Made by a program: the position numbers and the translations under genes. The notes below the pieces were generated by a model. The model was not told the DNA's origin. It searched no databases and saw only the letters and a list, made by a program, of their open reading frames with translations. This document shows positions 45,781-54,843 of a DNA stretch of 64,000 bases, piece after piece. Numbering within the stretch: position 1 is the stretch's first letter; the number at the start of each line of letters is the position of its first letter. Source of the stretch: Rhodocyclales bacterium (GTDB lineage Bacteria > Pseudomonadota > Gammaproteobacteria > Burkholderiales > Rhodocyclaceae); contig JAQGMF010000029.1 of NCBI GenBank assembly GCA_028292505.1, positions 1 through 64,000 of the forward strand, written 5' to 3'.

Positions 45781-47703
45781 TCAGGACGACTTGCGTACGC
45801 GCAGATACCAATCGCATAACAGGCGGACCTGCCCTTCCGTGTAGCCCTTGGTCACCATGCGGTTGACAAAGTCCTGGTGCTTCTTCTGCTCGTCGGCGCT
45901 GGACTTCGGCGAGAAGGAGATGACTGGCAGCAAGTCTTCGGTATTCGAGAACATTTTCTTTTCGATCACCGCCCGCAGCTTTTCGTAGGAGGTCCAACTC
46001 GGGTTCTTGCCACTGTGCTTGGCGCGCGCCCGCAACACGAAGTTCACCACCTCGTTACGGAAGTCCTTGGGATTGCTGATGCCCGCCGGTTTCTCGATCT
46101 TCTCCAGCTCGTCATTGAGCGCCGAACGGTCGAAGATCTCGCCGGTGTTCGGATCGCGGTATTCCTGATCCTGAATCCAGAAGTCGGCGTAGGTCACGTA
46201 GCGGTCGAAGATGTTCTGGCCATACTCCGAGTAGGATTCCAGATATGCCGTCTGGATTTCCTTGCCGATGAATTCGGCGTAGCGCGGCGCCATGTATTCC
46301 TTGATGAAAGCCGTGTAGCGCTGATCGACCTCGGGCGGGTACTGTTCCTGCTCGATTTGCTGCTCCAGCACGTACATCAGGTGCACCGGGTTGGCGGCGA
46401 TCTCGCGATGATCGAAATTGAAGACGCGTGACAGCACCTTGAAGGCGAAGCGGGTGGACAACCCAGTCATGCCCTCATCGACGCCAGCGTAATCGCGATA
46501 CTCCTGGTAGCTCTTCGCCTTCGGATCGGTATCCTTCAGATTTTCGCCGTCATAGACGCGCATCTTGCTGAAGATGCTCGAATTCTCGGGCTCTTTCATA
46601 CGCGACAGCACGGCGAATTGTGCCAGCATTTTCAGCGTGTCCGGCGCGCACGGCGCCTCGGTCAACGAGCTGTGCTGCAACAGCTTCTCGTAGATTTTCA
46701 CTTCATCTGAAACGCGCATGCAGTAAGGCACTTTGACCGTGAAGATACGGTCGAGGAAGGCCTCGTTGTTCTTGTTGTTCTTGAACTGCTGCCATTCCGA
46801 TTCATTGGAGTGCGCCAATATGACGCCGTCAAACGGGATAGCGCCGAAACCCTCCGTGCCTTTGTAATTGCCTTCTTGCGTGGCAGTCAGCAAGGGGTGC
46901 AATACCTTGATGGGCGCTTTGAACATTTCGACGAATTCGAGCAGGCCGCGATTGGCCAGGCACAGCCCGCCGGAGTATGAGTACGCATCCGGGTCGTTCT
47001 GCGAGTATTGCTCCAGCATGCGGATGTCGACCTTGCCTACCAGCGAGGAGATGTCCTGATTGTTTTCATCGCCCGGCTCGGTCTTGGCGACCGCCATTTG
47101 CTGCAGCGAGGAAGGACGCAGCTTGACGACGCGGAACTTGGTGACGTCGCCGTTGAACTCGTGCAGGCGCTTGACTGCCCACGGCGACATGATGGTGTTG
47201 AGGTAACGACGCGGAATGCCATAGTCATCTTCGAAGATGCGCCCGTCTTCTTCCGGATCGAACAGACCCAGCGGCGACTCATGCACCGGCGAGCCTTTCA
47301 CCGCATAGAAGGGCACTTTTTCGATGAGTTGTTTGAGCTTCTCGGCGAGCGAGCTTTTGCCACCGCCGACAGGGCCGAGCAGGTAGAGAATCTGCTTCTT
47401 CTCTTCCAGTCCTTGCGCGGCATGGCGGAAGTAGGAAACGATGTGTTCGATCGCTTCTTCCATTCCGTAGAACTCGCGGAAGGCCGGGTAGATCTTCATG
47501 ACCTTGTTGGAGAAGATCCGAGACAGGCGCTGGTCCAATCGCGTATCGAGCATTTCCGGTTCGCCGATCGCCATCAGAATGCGTTCTGCGGCAGTAGCGT
47601 AGGCGCTGCGGTCAGCCTTGCAGATTTCGAGATACTCCTGCAGAGAGAACTCTTCTTCCTTGCTGACTTCAAAGCGGGCCTGATAGGCACTGAAAATACT
47701 CAT
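45781..47703 (-). CDS. prkA: PrkA-type serine protein kinase (YeaG)
   Basis: A 640-aa AAA+-like serine kinase. The N-terminal half has Walker A GPVGGGKSS (residues about 110-118) and the C-terminal half the kinase-like PrkA domain (GISNPKDFRNEVVNFVLRAR). The start at MSIFSAYQARFEV is fixed by AGGAGG about 7 bases upstream and by the family N-terminus; the frame is open five codons further. First gene of the operon with DUF444 (112-base gap) and spoVR. A candidate sigma-54 promoter lies about 260 bases upstream. Confidence 0.95.
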   Translation of the reverse strand: MSIFSAYQARFEVSKEEEFSLQEYLEICKADRSAYATAAERILMAIGEPEMLDTRLDQRLSRIFSNKVMKIYPAFREFYGMEEAIEHIVSYFRHAAQGLEEKKQILYLLGPVGGGKSSLAEKLKQLIEKVPFYAVKGSPVHESPLGLFDPEEDGRIFEDDYGIPRRYLNTIMSPWAVKRLHEFNGDVTKFRVVKLRPSSLQQMAVAKTEPGDENNQDISSLVGKVDIRMLEQYSQNDPDAYSYSGGLCLANRGLLEFVEMFKAPIKVLHPLLTATQEGNYKGTEGFGAIPFDGVILAHSNESEWQQFKNNKNNEAFLDRIFTVKVPYCMRVSDEVKIYEKLLQHSSLTEAPCAPDTLKMLAQFAVLSRMKEPENSSIFSKMRVYDGENLKDTDPKAKSYQEYRDYAGVDEGMTGLSTRFAFKVLSRVFNFDHREIAANPVHLMYVLEQQIEQEQYPPEVDQRYTAFIKEYMAPRYAEFIGKEIQTAYLESYSEYGQNIFDRYVTYADFWIQDQEYRDPNTGEIFDRSALNDELEKIEKPAGISNPKDFRNEVVNFVLRARAKHSGKNPSWTSYEKLRAVIEKKMFSNTEDLLPVISFSPKSSADEQKKHQDFVNRMVTKGYTEGQVRLLCDWYLRVRKSS

Positions 47704-47728
47704 GCAACACCTCCTCAACGCGTCATGT

Positions 47729-47747
47729 AACGAAAAACACTTTCGTT
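47729..47747. other. inverted repeat in the prkA leader
   Basis: AACGAAA (47729-47735) and TTTCGTT (47741-47747) form a perfect 7-bp inverted repeat with a 5-base centre, 26 bases upstream of the prkA start. It could be a leader hairpin or a small operator. The rest of the 47704-48160 interval holds only the promoter candidates listed separately. Confidence 0.4.
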
Positions 47748-47958
47748 GGTTTACAGACTAACGGCTAGACCTGTCGCTCCTTAAGCGCGGAGCGAGCGGC
47801 TTTTGCATCGCTTATTAACGCTTGGAAAAGCAGACTTGATGACTAAGCTTTCGACATCTTCCGCCACCTGTTTCATCTCTCCAATGTTGCATCTTTGTGG
47901 ACAGCATGCGCCTCAAAATGATTCCTTTCAGCAGCATCCTACCAATCACCTGAAGCAA

Positions 47959-47974
47959 TGCACGTAGCGTGCCA
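47959..47974 (-). promoter_or_regulatory. candidate sigma-54 promoter of prkA-yeaH-spoVR
   Basis: On the minus strand TGGCACGCTACGTGCA matches the consensus TGGCACGNNNNTTGCW at every defined position except one, with correct -24/-12 spacing. Initiation would fall near 47948, leaving a 245-base leader before prkA. In E. coli the homologous yeaGH operon is reported to be NtrC/sigma-54-dependent in nitrogen starvation. I see no clear enhancer-binding palindrome upstream. Confidence 0.55.
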
Positions 47975-48015
47975 ATCAGGGCGGTTCGTCGCGACCAAAG
48001 GCCGCTGCGGCGTTG

Positions 48016-48024
48016 TGGTAAACT
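48016..48024 (+). promoter_or_regulatory. candidate extended -10 promoter of tig
   Basis: TGGTAAACT combines an extended -10 TG with a TAAACT hexamer, 137 bases upstream of tig. No recognisable -35 is present. Weak call. Confidence 0.3.
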
Positions 48025-48160
48025 GCATCGACTTGAAGTTTCATATTGCCGGGGGTGCCTCCGTTGCAAGCGGAAACCACGCCTTCGCGCCAAACCGGTG
48101 ACGCGGCCGCCTGAGTGCACCGTCGTCGACCCCCACTCTAGATAGACCAAGGAATACCTG

Positions 48161-49471
48161 ATGCAAACGACTGAAGCGACGCTGGGCGCACTGGAGCGCC
48201 GCATTGAAATGGCTGTATCGCTGGCCGAGATTGATCGTGGCGTGAATGAACGCCTCAAGCGCATGTCGCGCACGGTAAAGATGTCGGGTTTTCGCCCTGG
48301 CAAGGTGCCGTTCAAGATTGTCGAGCAGACTTACGGTCCACAGATACGTTCGGAAGTGCTGGGCGATGCTGTCGAGCGCTCATTCGGCGAAAAAGTGCGC
48401 GAGCAGAATCTGCGCGTTGCCGGCTATCCGCGCATCGAGCCGAAGAGCGAGTCGGCCGAAGGGCAAATCGAATTCAGCGCGACGTTTGAGGTCTATCCTG
48501 AAGTAGCGGTGGGTGACCTGAGCAGCTACGAGATGCAACGTCCGACGCTGATCGTGGGCGATGCCGAGGTCGACAAGACGCTTGATGTGCTGCGCAAGCA
48601 GCGCGCCGTTTTCTCGCCGGCGACGCAGCCGTCGGTCGAAGGCGACCGCGTCGTGATCGATTTTACGGGTCGCAAGGATGGCGAAGTATTCGAAGGTGGT
48701 CAGGCGACGGACTTCGCGGTGGTGGTGGGAAGTGGTCAGATGCTGGCGGAATTCGATGCGCAGCTGCGTGGCGTGTCAGAAGGCGATGCCAAGACCTTTG
48801 ATCTGACTTTCCCTGTTGAATATCACGCGCAGAATCTGGCGGGCCAGGCAGTGCAGTTCGAGATTGTGGTGAAGAAGGTTGAAGCAGCCAGTCTCCCTGA
48901 GATTGACGCGGAATTCGCGCGCTCGCTGGGTGTGGCCGACGGCGATGTGGCAAAGATGCGAGGCGAGATTCGCGGCAATCTCGAACGTGAAGTGAAGCGT
49001 CGCGTGCGCACGGCGTTGCGCGATCGTGCTTTCGAAATTCTGGACCAGGCTGCCAAGTTCGACGTACCCAAGGCCCTGATCGAGTCGGAATCGAAACGCA
49101 TGGCCGAAGCCGCACGCGAGGACATGGTCAAGCGCGGCATGGACGCGAAGAAAATTCCGGTCGAGCCGAGCTGGTTCGTCGATCAGGCTGCAAAGCGCAT
49201 CAAGCTGGGTCTGGTTGTTGCAGACATTGTCAGCAAGAATGGTCTGGCGCCGAAGCCCGAACAGATTCGCAAGCACATCGAAGAGCTTGCACAGAGCTAC
49301 GAGCAACCGCAGGAACTGGTGAAGTGGTATTACGCCAACCCCGAGCGTCTGTCGAACGTTGAAGATATTGCGGTCGAGGACAATGTAATCGAGTGGTTGA
49401 GCACGCAGGTTCAATTGAGCGACAAGGCAGTGTCGTTCGATGAGTTGATGAATAACCAGCAGACGGCTTGA
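48161..49471 (+). CDS. tig: trigger factor (ribosome-associated chaperone and prolyl isomerase)
   Basis: A 436-aa three-domain chaperone that binds the ribosome exit site. The N-terminal ribosome-binding loop is GFRPGKVPFKIVEQTYG (the GFRxGKxP signature). The FKBP-type PPIase domain includes GDRVVIDFTGRKDGEVFEGGQATDF (in part), and the C-terminal helical arms end in DELMNNQQTA. Length matches E. coli (432 aa). It is followed by clpP, clpX and lon in the order standard for proteobacteria. Confidence 0.97.
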   Translation: MQTTEATLGALERRIEMAVSLAEIDRGVNERLKRMSRTVKMSGFRPGKVPFKIVEQTYGPQIRSEVLGDAVERSFGEKVREQNLRVAGYPRIEPKSESAEGQIEFSATFEVYPEVAVGDLSSYEMQRPTLIVGDAEVDKTLDVLRKQRAVFSPATQPSVEGDRVVIDFTGRKDGEVFEGGQATDFAVVVGSGQMLAEFDAQLRGVSEGDAKTFDLTFPVEYHAQNLAGQAVQFEIVVKKVEAASLPEIDAEFARSLGVADGDVAKMRGEIRGNLEREVKRRVRTALRDRAFEILDQAAKFDVPKALIESESKRMAEAAREDMVKRGMDAKKIPVEPSWFVDQAAKRIKLGLVVADIVSKNGLAPKPEQIRKHIEELAQSYEQPQELVKWYYANPERLSNVEDIAVEDNVIEWLSTQVQLSDKAVSFDELMNNQQTA

Positions 49472-49473
49472 TC

Positions 49474-49503
49474 CTTGCTGGATTTTCCTGTCGGCGCCCC
49501 AAT
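49474..49503 (+). promoter_or_regulatory. weak sigma-32-like promoter before clpP
   Basis: CTTGCTG (49474-49480), 16 bases, then CCCCAAT (49497-49503). This resembles the heat-shock consensus CTTGAAA-N13-15-CCCCATNT but with two mismatches in the -35 part and a long spacer. It lies in the 68-base tig-clpP gap. Confidence 0.35.
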
Positions 49504-49539
49504 GTAGGGATTCAGGTCGTATTTGAAGGGATTTGAGGA

Positions 49540-50190
49540 ATGACACAGTTCGGACCCACGGGTCAGCACAGTAGCAATTGGGAGCCTAGCGGCCTTGGCC
49601 TCGTGCCGATGGTGGTCGAGCAGAGTGGGCGCGGTGAGCGCGCCTACGACATTTACTCGCGCCTCCTCAAGGAGCGTGTCGTGTTCCTGGTCGGTCCGGT
49701 CAATGATATGACCGCCAACCTGATTGTTGCCCAGTTGCTATTCCTGGAATCGGAAAATCCCGACAAGGACATCTTCTTCTACATCAACTCGCCGGGCGGT
49801 TCGGTCAGCGCCGGCATGGCGATTTATGACACCATGAAATTCATCAAGCCCGATGTCAGCACGCTGTGCATCGGTCAGGCGGCGAGCATGGGCGCGTTCC
49901 TGCTGTCGGCAGGCACGAAGGGTAAGCGTTTCAGTCTGCCCAATTCACGCGTCATGATTCATCAACCCTTGGGCGGTTTCCAGGGACAGGCTTCGGATAT
50001 CGAAATTCACGCCCGCGAAATCCTGTATCTGCGCGCGCGCCTGAACGAAATGCTCGCTGAACACACGGGCCAGAGTATCGAGCGTATTGAACGTGATACT
50101 GATCGTGACAATTTCCTGTCTGCGACCGATGCGCAGGCCTATGGTTTGGTAGACAAGGTGCTGCAGAGCCGTAACGAAGCATCTGTCTGA
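49540..50190 (+). CDS. clpP: ATP-dependent Clp protease proteolytic subunit
   Basis: A 216-aa serine protease with a short propeptide. The catalytic Ser116 is in [11 protein letters not shown], His141 in [12 protein letters not shown], and the Asp lies in the ERDTDRDNF segment. The N-terminal [20 protein letters not shown] is the conserved start of the mature protein. It assembles as a tetradecamer with ClpX, encoded 21 bases downstream. Confidence 0.98.
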   Translation: MTQFGPTGQHSSNWEPSGLGLVPMVVEQSGRGERAYDIYSRLLKERVVFLVGPVNDMTANLIVAQLLFLESENPDKDIFFYINSPGGSVSAGMAIYDTMKFIKPDVSTLCIGQAASMGAFLLSAGTKGKRFSLPNSRVMIHQPLGGFQGQASDIEIHAREILYLRARLNEMLAEHTGQSIERIERDTDRDNFLSATDAQAYGLVDKVLQSRNEASV

Positions 50191-50211
50191 TGGACTGCAA
50201 GGGGAAGTGAT

Positions 50212-51480
50212 ATGACCGAAAAGAAGTCCAGCGGTAGCGACAAACTGCTCTATTGCTCGTTTTGCGGCAAGAGTCAGCACGAAGTCCGCAAACTGATCGC
50301 CGGTCCTTCCGTATTCATCTGCGATGAATGCATTGAGCTGTGCAACGACATCATCCGCGATGAAATAGGTGGTGACGCCGGCGCTCGCATGGACAAGGGC
50401 GATCTGCCCTCGCCGAAGGAAATCTGCGAGCTTCTCGATCAGTATGTGATCGGCCAGAGCGGCGCCAAGCGCAGCCTGTCGGTCGCCGTGTACAACCACT
50501 ACAAGCGCCTGCGTCACCTGACGAAGACGGACGAAGTGGAACTGGCCAAGAGCAATATCCTGCTGATCGGCCCGACCGGCTCCGGCAAGACATTGTTGGC
50601 GCAGACACTTGCACGCATGCTCAATGTCCCATTTGTCATGGCCGATGCGACGACGCTGACCGAGGCCGGCTATGTGGGTGAGGACGTCGAGAACATCATC
50701 CAGAAGCTGTTGCAGAAGTGCGATTACGACGTCGAACGCGCGCAGCAGGGCATCGTCTATATCGACGAGATCGACAAGATTTCGCGCAAGTCCGACAACC
50801 CGTCGATCACACGTGATGTCTCGGGCGAAGGCGTGCAGCAGGCGCTGCTCAAGCTCATCGAAGGTACGGTGGCTGCGGTACCGCCGCAAGGCGGGCGCAA
50901 GCATCCGAACCAGGATTTCGTACAGGTCGATACCACTAACATCCTGTTCATTTGCGGTGGCGCTTTTGACGGCCTCGACAAGGTCATTCGCAATCGTACC
51001 GAACAGGTGGGCATCGGTTTTGGCGCCGAGGTCAAGAGCCGTGCCGAAGGCAGCGTTGCCGATGCGCTACGTCAAGTCGAACCGGAAGATCTGATCAAGT
51101 ACGGCTTGATTCCGGAATTCATCGGCCGTCTGCCGGTTGTGGCGACCTTGCACGAGCTCAGCGAAGAAGCGCTCATCGAGATTCTGGTCGAACCCAAGAA
51201 CGCGCTGGTCAAGCAGTACCAGAAACTCTTTTCCATGGAAGGCGTCGAACTTGAAGTGCGTCAGCCGGCTTTGCACGCCATCGCGCGCAAGGCCTTGAAA
51301 CGCAAGACCGGGGCGCGCGGTTTGCGCTCCATCATCGAAGCGGCCCTGCTGGACATCATGTATGAATTGCCCGGCATGGATAGTATTTCCAAGGTGGTAA
51401 TCGAAGAAAATGTGATTGAAAGTGGTGCGCAACCGCTGTTGATTTACGAAGATCAGCCGAAGGTTGCGGGTTCTAATTGA
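50212..51480 (+). CDS. clpX: ATP-dependent Clp protease ATP-binding subunit ClpX
   Basis: A 422-aa AAA+ unfoldase. The N-terminal C4 zinc domain has C15/C18 in YCSFCGK and C37/C40 in [10 protein letters not shown]. Walker A is GPTGSGKT, Walker B is [11 protein letters not shown], and the pore loop GYVGEDVE and the LYEQP/IGF-type loop region for ClpP docking (around [13 protein letters not shown]) are present. It is encoded 21 bases after clpP, consistent with one transcript. Confidence 0.98.
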   Translation: MTEKKSSGSDKLLYCSFCGKSQHEVRKLIAGPSVFICDECIELCNDIIRDEIGGDAGARMDKGDLPSPKEICELLDQYVIGQSGAKRSLSVAVYNHYKRLRHLTKTDEVELAKSNILLIGPTGSGKTLLAQTLARMLNVPFVMADATTLTEAGYVGEDVENIIQKLLQKCDYDVERAQQGIVYIDEIDKISRKSDNPSITRDVSGEGVQQALLKLIEGTVAAVPPQGGRKHPNQDFVQVDTTNILFICGGAFDGLDKVIRNRTEQVGIGFGAEVKSRAEGSVADALRQVEPEDLIKYGLIPEFIGRLPVVATLHELSEEALIEILVEPKNALVKQYQKLFSMEGVELEVRQPALHAIARKALKRKTGARGLRSIIEAALLDIMYELPGMDSISKVVIEENVIESGAQPLLIYEDQPKVAGSN

Positions 51481-51510
51481 CAGGAAGCCGGCACGCGCGT
51501 TGAGTGCAAG

Positions 51511-51538
51511 CTTGAAGTGCGCGTGGCGGTCCCCATAT
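51511..51538 (+). promoter_or_regulatory. sigma-32 (RpoH) heat-shock promoter of lon
   Basis: CTTGAAG (51511-51517), 13 bases, then CCCCATAT (51531-51538). This is an almost perfect match to CTTGAAA-N13-15-CCCCATNT. Initiation near 51545 gives a leader of about 22 bases before the lon ATG at 51567. Confidence 0.8.
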
Positions 51539-51566
51539 CCCCAGGGTGCAGTTAAAAGGAACAACC

Positions 51567-53984
51567 ATGTCCAGCAAGCCTGAACTTCCTCCAGAAGTCA
51601 TTGAACTGCCATTGTTGCCATTGCGCGACGTCGTGGTGTTCCCCCATATGGTCATTCCGCTTTTCGTGGGGCGACCGAAATCCATCAAGGCACTCGAAAC
51701 CGCCATGGAGGCGGGCAAGAGCATCCTGTTGGTGGCGCAGAAGTCCGCGGCCAAGGATGAGCCCTCCACGGACGATCTCTACGATATTGGCTGCGTCGCC
51801 AACATCCTGCAGATGCTCAAGCTGCCCGACGGCACCGTCAAGGTACTCGTCGAAGGCACGCAGCGGGCGCGCATCGAGGACGTGAATGATTTGCGCAATG
51901 TCTTCATGGCGCATGTCACGCCTTTGCCGAGCGGCGAAGTGACGAACCATGAGATCGAGGCGATGCGCCGCGCGATCATCAGTCAGTTCGATCAGTACGT
52001 GAAGCTCAACAAGAAGATTCCACCAGAGATTCTCACATCGCTGGCGGGTATCGATGAAGCCGGGCGCCTTGCCGATACGATCGCTGCGCATCTGCCACTC
52101 AAGCTTGAGCAGAAGCAGATGGTGCTGGAGCTGCTCGATATCGCGCAGCGTCTTGAGCGTCTGCTGTCGCAACTCGAAACCGAACTCGACATCCTCCAGG
52201 TCGAAAAGCGCATCCGTGGTCGCGTCAAGCGCCAGATGGAAAAGAGTCAGCGCGAGTATTACCTTAACGAGCAGGTCAAGGCCATCCAGAAGGAACTCGG
52301 CGAAGGCGAGGACGGCGCAGATCTGGAAGAATTCGAGAAGAAGATCAAGAGCGCTGGCCTTTCCAAGGAAGCTATGGCCAAGGCGCAATCCGAATTGAAG
52401 AAGCTGCGCCTGATGTCGCCGATGTCGGCCGAAGCGACAGTGGTGCGCAACTTCATCGAAACACTGACAGCGCTGCCGTGGAAGAAGAAATCGCGGATCA
52501 GCAAGGACTTGTCTGAAGCGCAAAAGGTTCTCGACAAAGACCATTTTGGTCTCGACAAGGTCAAGGAGCGTATTCTTGAGTACCTTGCGGTGCAACAACG
52601 TGTCGATAAGCTTAAGGCGCCGATCCTGTGCCTCGTTGGGCCTCCTGGCGTCGGCAAGACTTCGCTTGGCCAGTCCATCGCGAAATCCACCAATCGCAAA
52701 TTTATTCGTATGGCATTGGGTGGCGTGCGCGACGAAGCCGAAATTCGCGGTCATCGCCGCACCTACATTGGTTCGATGCCCGGCAAGATTTTGCAGAACA
52801 TGGCCAAGGTTGGCGTGCGTAATCCGCTCTTCCTGCTCGACGAAGTAGACAAGATGGGCCAGGATTTTCGCGGCGATCCCAGTTCGGCGCTGCTCGAAGT
52901 ACTCGATCCCGAGCAGAACTCGACCTTCGTCGATCACTACATCGAAGTCGAATACGACCTCTCGGATGTCATGTTCGTGGCGACAGCCAACTCGCTGAAT
53001 ATTCCAGCGCCATTGCTCGACCGCATGGAAATCATCCGCCTTTCCGGTTACACGGAAGAGGAGAAGGTGAACATTGCGCAGCGTTATCTGACGCCCAAGC
53101 AGATCAAGAACAATGGTCTGAAGCCGAACGAGCTGACGGTGACCGAAGATGCCTTGCGCGACATCATTCGCTACTACACGCGTGAAGCGGGCGTGCGTAG
53201 CCTGGAGCGCGAAGTGTCGAAGATTTGCCGCAAGGTGGTCAAGTCACTTGTCATGCGCTCGCGCAACAGCAAGATCATCGTCAATGCCAAGAATCTGGAC
53301 AAGTATCTGGGCGTGCGCCGCTTCAGCTTCGGCGTGGCGGAGAAGCTGAACCAGGTTGGGCAGGTGACTGGTCTGGCATGGACCGAAGTGGGCGGCGAAT
53401 TGCTGACCATCGAGGCCGTCGTGCTGCCGGGCAAGGGCAAGGTGGTGACAACCGGCAAGCTCGGCGAAGTGATGCAGGAGTCTATCCAGGCGGCATTGTC
53501 AGTTGTGCGCAAGCGCGCACGACAATTGGGTATCGAGGAAGACTTCTACCAGAAGAGCGATATTCATATCCACTTGCCCGAAGGCGCGACGCCGAAAGAT
53601 GGTCCTTCAGCAGGCATCGGCATCGCGACGGCGCTGGTGTCCGTACTGACAGGCATACCCGTGTGCGCCGACGTCGCCATGACGGGTGAAATTACCCTGC
53701 GTGGCGAAGCACTGCCCATTGGTGGTCTCAAGGAAAAATTGCTTGCTGCAGTGCGTGGCGGCATTCAGCGCGTCCTGATTCCGGAGGAGAACGTCAAGGA
53801 CCTTTCCGAGCTGCCGCCAGGCATCAAGGACCGGCTAGAAATCATTCCCGTGCGCTGGATCGATCAAGTGCTGGAACTGGCGCTGGAACGTTCTCCAGAG
53901 CCGCTGCCAGATGTGGTCGCTGCGCCGCAGGAAGTCGCTGTGGTCGCCGATGCGGCCGTTGTGCCGGGAGTCATAACGCATTGA
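51567..53984 (+). CDS. lon: ATP-dependent Lon protease
   Basis: An 805-aa protease of the AAA+ family. The N-terminal substrate-binding domain ([23 protein letters not shown], in part) is followed by the ATPase with Walker [17 protein letters not shown] and Walker [12 protein letters not shown]. The C-terminal protease domain carries the Ser681 nucleophile in [15 protein letters not shown] and the Lys722 partner in [13 protein letters not shown]. The start [11 protein letters not shown] is chosen over an ATG seven codons upstream because AAGGA lies 6 bases before it. It is heat-shock regulated, judging from the upstream sigma-32 site. Confidence 0.98.
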   Translation: MSSKPELPPEVIELPLLPLRDVVVFPHMVIPLFVGRPKSIKALETAMEAGKSILLVAQKSAAKDEPSTDDLYDIGCVANILQMLKLPDGTVKVLVEGTQRARIEDVNDLRNVFMAHVTPLPSGEVTNHEIEAMRRAIISQFDQYVKLNKKIPPEILTSLAGIDEAGRLADTIAAHLPLKLEQKQMVLELLDIAQRLERLLSQLETELDILQVEKRIRGRVKRQMEKSQREYYLNEQVKAIQKELGEGEDGADLEEFEKKIKSAGLSKEAMAKAQSELKKLRLMSPMSAEATVVRNFIETLTALPWKKKSRISKDLSEAQKVLDKDHFGLDKVKERILEYLAVQQRVDKLKAPILCLVGPPGVGKTSLGQSIAKSTNRKFIRMALGGVRDEAEIRGHRRTYIGSMPGKILQNMAKVGVRNPLFLLDEVDKMGQDFRGDPSSALLEVLDPEQNSTFVDHYIEVEYDLSDVMFVATANSLNIPAPLLDRMEIIRLSGYTEEEKVNIAQRYLTPKQIKNNGLKPNELTVTEDALRDIIRYYTREAGVRSLEREVSKICRKVVKSLVMRSRNSKIIVNAKNLDKYLGVRRFSFGVAEKLNQVGQVTGLAWTEVGGELLTIEAVVLPGKGKVVTTGKLGEVMQESIQAALSVVRKRARQLGIEEDFYQKSDIHIHLPEGATPKDGPSAGIGIATALVSVLTGIPVCADVAMTGEITLRGEALPIGGLKEKLLAAVRGGIQRVLIPEENVKDLSELPPGIKDRLEIIPVRWIDQVLELALERSPEPLPDVVAAPQEVAVVADAAVVPGVITH

Positions 53985-54018
53985 TGGACGGGTTCCATCG
54001 ACACAAAATTGATGCATG

Positions 54019-54055
54019 AAAAAACGGGTGTGCTGCAAAGTGCGCCCGTTTTTTT
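54019..54055 (+). terminator. rho-independent terminator of lon
   Basis: AAAAAACGGG pairs with CCCGTTTTTT around a 16-base loop that can partly pair, with a T-run on the 3' side. It starts 35 bases after the lon stop. Confidence 0.85.
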
Positions 54056-54107
54056 CGGACGCTTGCATCGCTCGTCTGTTGTGGCGCATGATTCGTTGCA
54101 AAGCCGC

Positions 54108-54137
54108 TTGACACAACGATTTTCGGCTTGTTATAAG
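54108..54137 (+). promoter_or_regulatory. sigma-70 promoter of hupB
   Basis: TTGACA (54108-54113), an 18-bp spacer and TATAAG (54132-54137). This is a strong sigma-70 match 115 bases upstream of the HU start codon. The leader contains a short direct repeat (CGGGTAC at about 54179 and 54194) of unknown meaning. Confidence 0.7.
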
Positions 54138-54251
54138 ATTTCCCGCTGGCTTTCGATGTTCGATGCTTACTTACGTATCGGGTACATACCGGGTACGCAT
54201 CGGCGCGTAATCGCTGTCCGTTGATAACTTGATAACACTAAGGGGGTTCAA

Positions 54252-54524
54252 GTGAACAAATCCGAACTGATCGAAGTAATCGCCAAACAATCCGAAATCT
54301 CCAAGGCTGCCGCTGGCCGTGCGCTGGACGCGGCTATTGCTGCGATCAAGCAATCGCTGAAGAAGGGCAACGACGTAACGCTCGTTGGCTTCGGCACTTT
54401 CTCGGTCGGCAAGCGCGCTGCGCGTGCCGGACGCAATCCACGCACTGGTGCGACCATCAAGATCAAGGCTGCCAAGGTGCCGAAGTTCCGTCCTGGCAAA
54501 GCGTTGAAGGATGCAGTAAACTAA
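54252..54524 (+). CDS. hupB: DNA-binding protein HU, beta type
   Basis: A 90-aa nucleoid protein. [43 protein letters not shown] (HU/IHF signature, in part) and the C-terminal [15 protein letters not shown] are complete. The start codon is GTG, supported by AGGGGG 6-7 bases upstream and by the family N-terminus. A dimer binds and bends DNA without sequence specificity. Its position between lon and ppiD is conserved in proteobacteria. Confidence 0.97.
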   Translation: MNKSELIEVIAKQSEISKAAAGRALDAAIAAIKQSLKKGNDVTLVGFGTFSVGKRAARAGRNPRTGATIKIKAAKVPKFRPGKALKDAVN

Positions 54525-54533
54525 CGCGCCCGG

Positions 54534-54569
54534 CGACAGAGCTGCGCGGGAGTTGGTGGGGCTCTGTCG
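54534..54569 (+). terminator. possible terminator hairpin after hupB
   Basis: CGACAGAGC (54534-54542) pairs perfectly with GCTCTGTCG (54561-54569) across an 18-base loop. The tail TCGAATTTG is T-poor, so termination is probably inefficient or the hairpin protects the hupB mRNA. Confidence 0.4.
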
Positions 54570-54597
54570 TCGAATTTGAATCATCGAAGAAATACAG

Positions 54598-54673
54598 GGG
54601 TGCTTAGCTCAGTTGGTAGAGCGTCGCCCTTACAAGGCGAATGTCGGGGGTTCGAGCCCCTCAGCACCCACCA
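54598..54673 (+). tRNA. tRNA-Val (anticodon TAC)
   Basis: A complete cloverleaf of 76 bases. The acceptor GGGTGCT pairs with AGCACCC, the D-arm is AGCTCAGTTGGTAGAGC, and the anticodon stem TCGCC/GGCGA carries the loop CTTACAA with TAC at 54631-54633. The T-arm contains GGTTCGAGCCCC. The CCA end is encoded at 54671-54673. Confidence 0.97.
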
Positions 54674-54738
54674 CAAGTGCTGTCAGCGATATCGCAAGTA
54701 GCTGCTGACCAGATGGTGTGGTCGGGTTATGACGCATG

Positions 54739-54763
54739 AGGCGAACCAAGGTTCGCCTTTTTT
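54739..54763 (+). terminator. rho-independent terminator after tRNA-Val
   Basis: AGGCGAAC, a short CAA loop and GTTCGCCT followed by TTTTTT. It is located 66 bases after the tRNA end and upstream of ppiD. Confidence 0.85.
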
Positions 54764-54843
54764 GTATCTGAAAGCTGCTTCCATATTCTGGCGCTGCCTG
54801 AAAATGGCGTTGTCATTTATCTGAATCTTGAATCGAGTGCTCA

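Noticed and set aside
47815..48315. 166-codon minus-strand frame upstream of tig
   Set aside because: Overlaps the tig start and the promoter region; Arg/Ser-rich with no family or ribosome site.
49945..50904. Long minus-strand frame opposite clpP/clpX
   Set aside because: Shadow of GC-rich codons of the two real genes; no family features, and it spans two well-defined plus-strand genes.
51552..52937. 461-codon minus-strand frame opposite lon
   Set aside because: Antisense shadow with His/Leu/Gln-biased composition; no recognisable domain.
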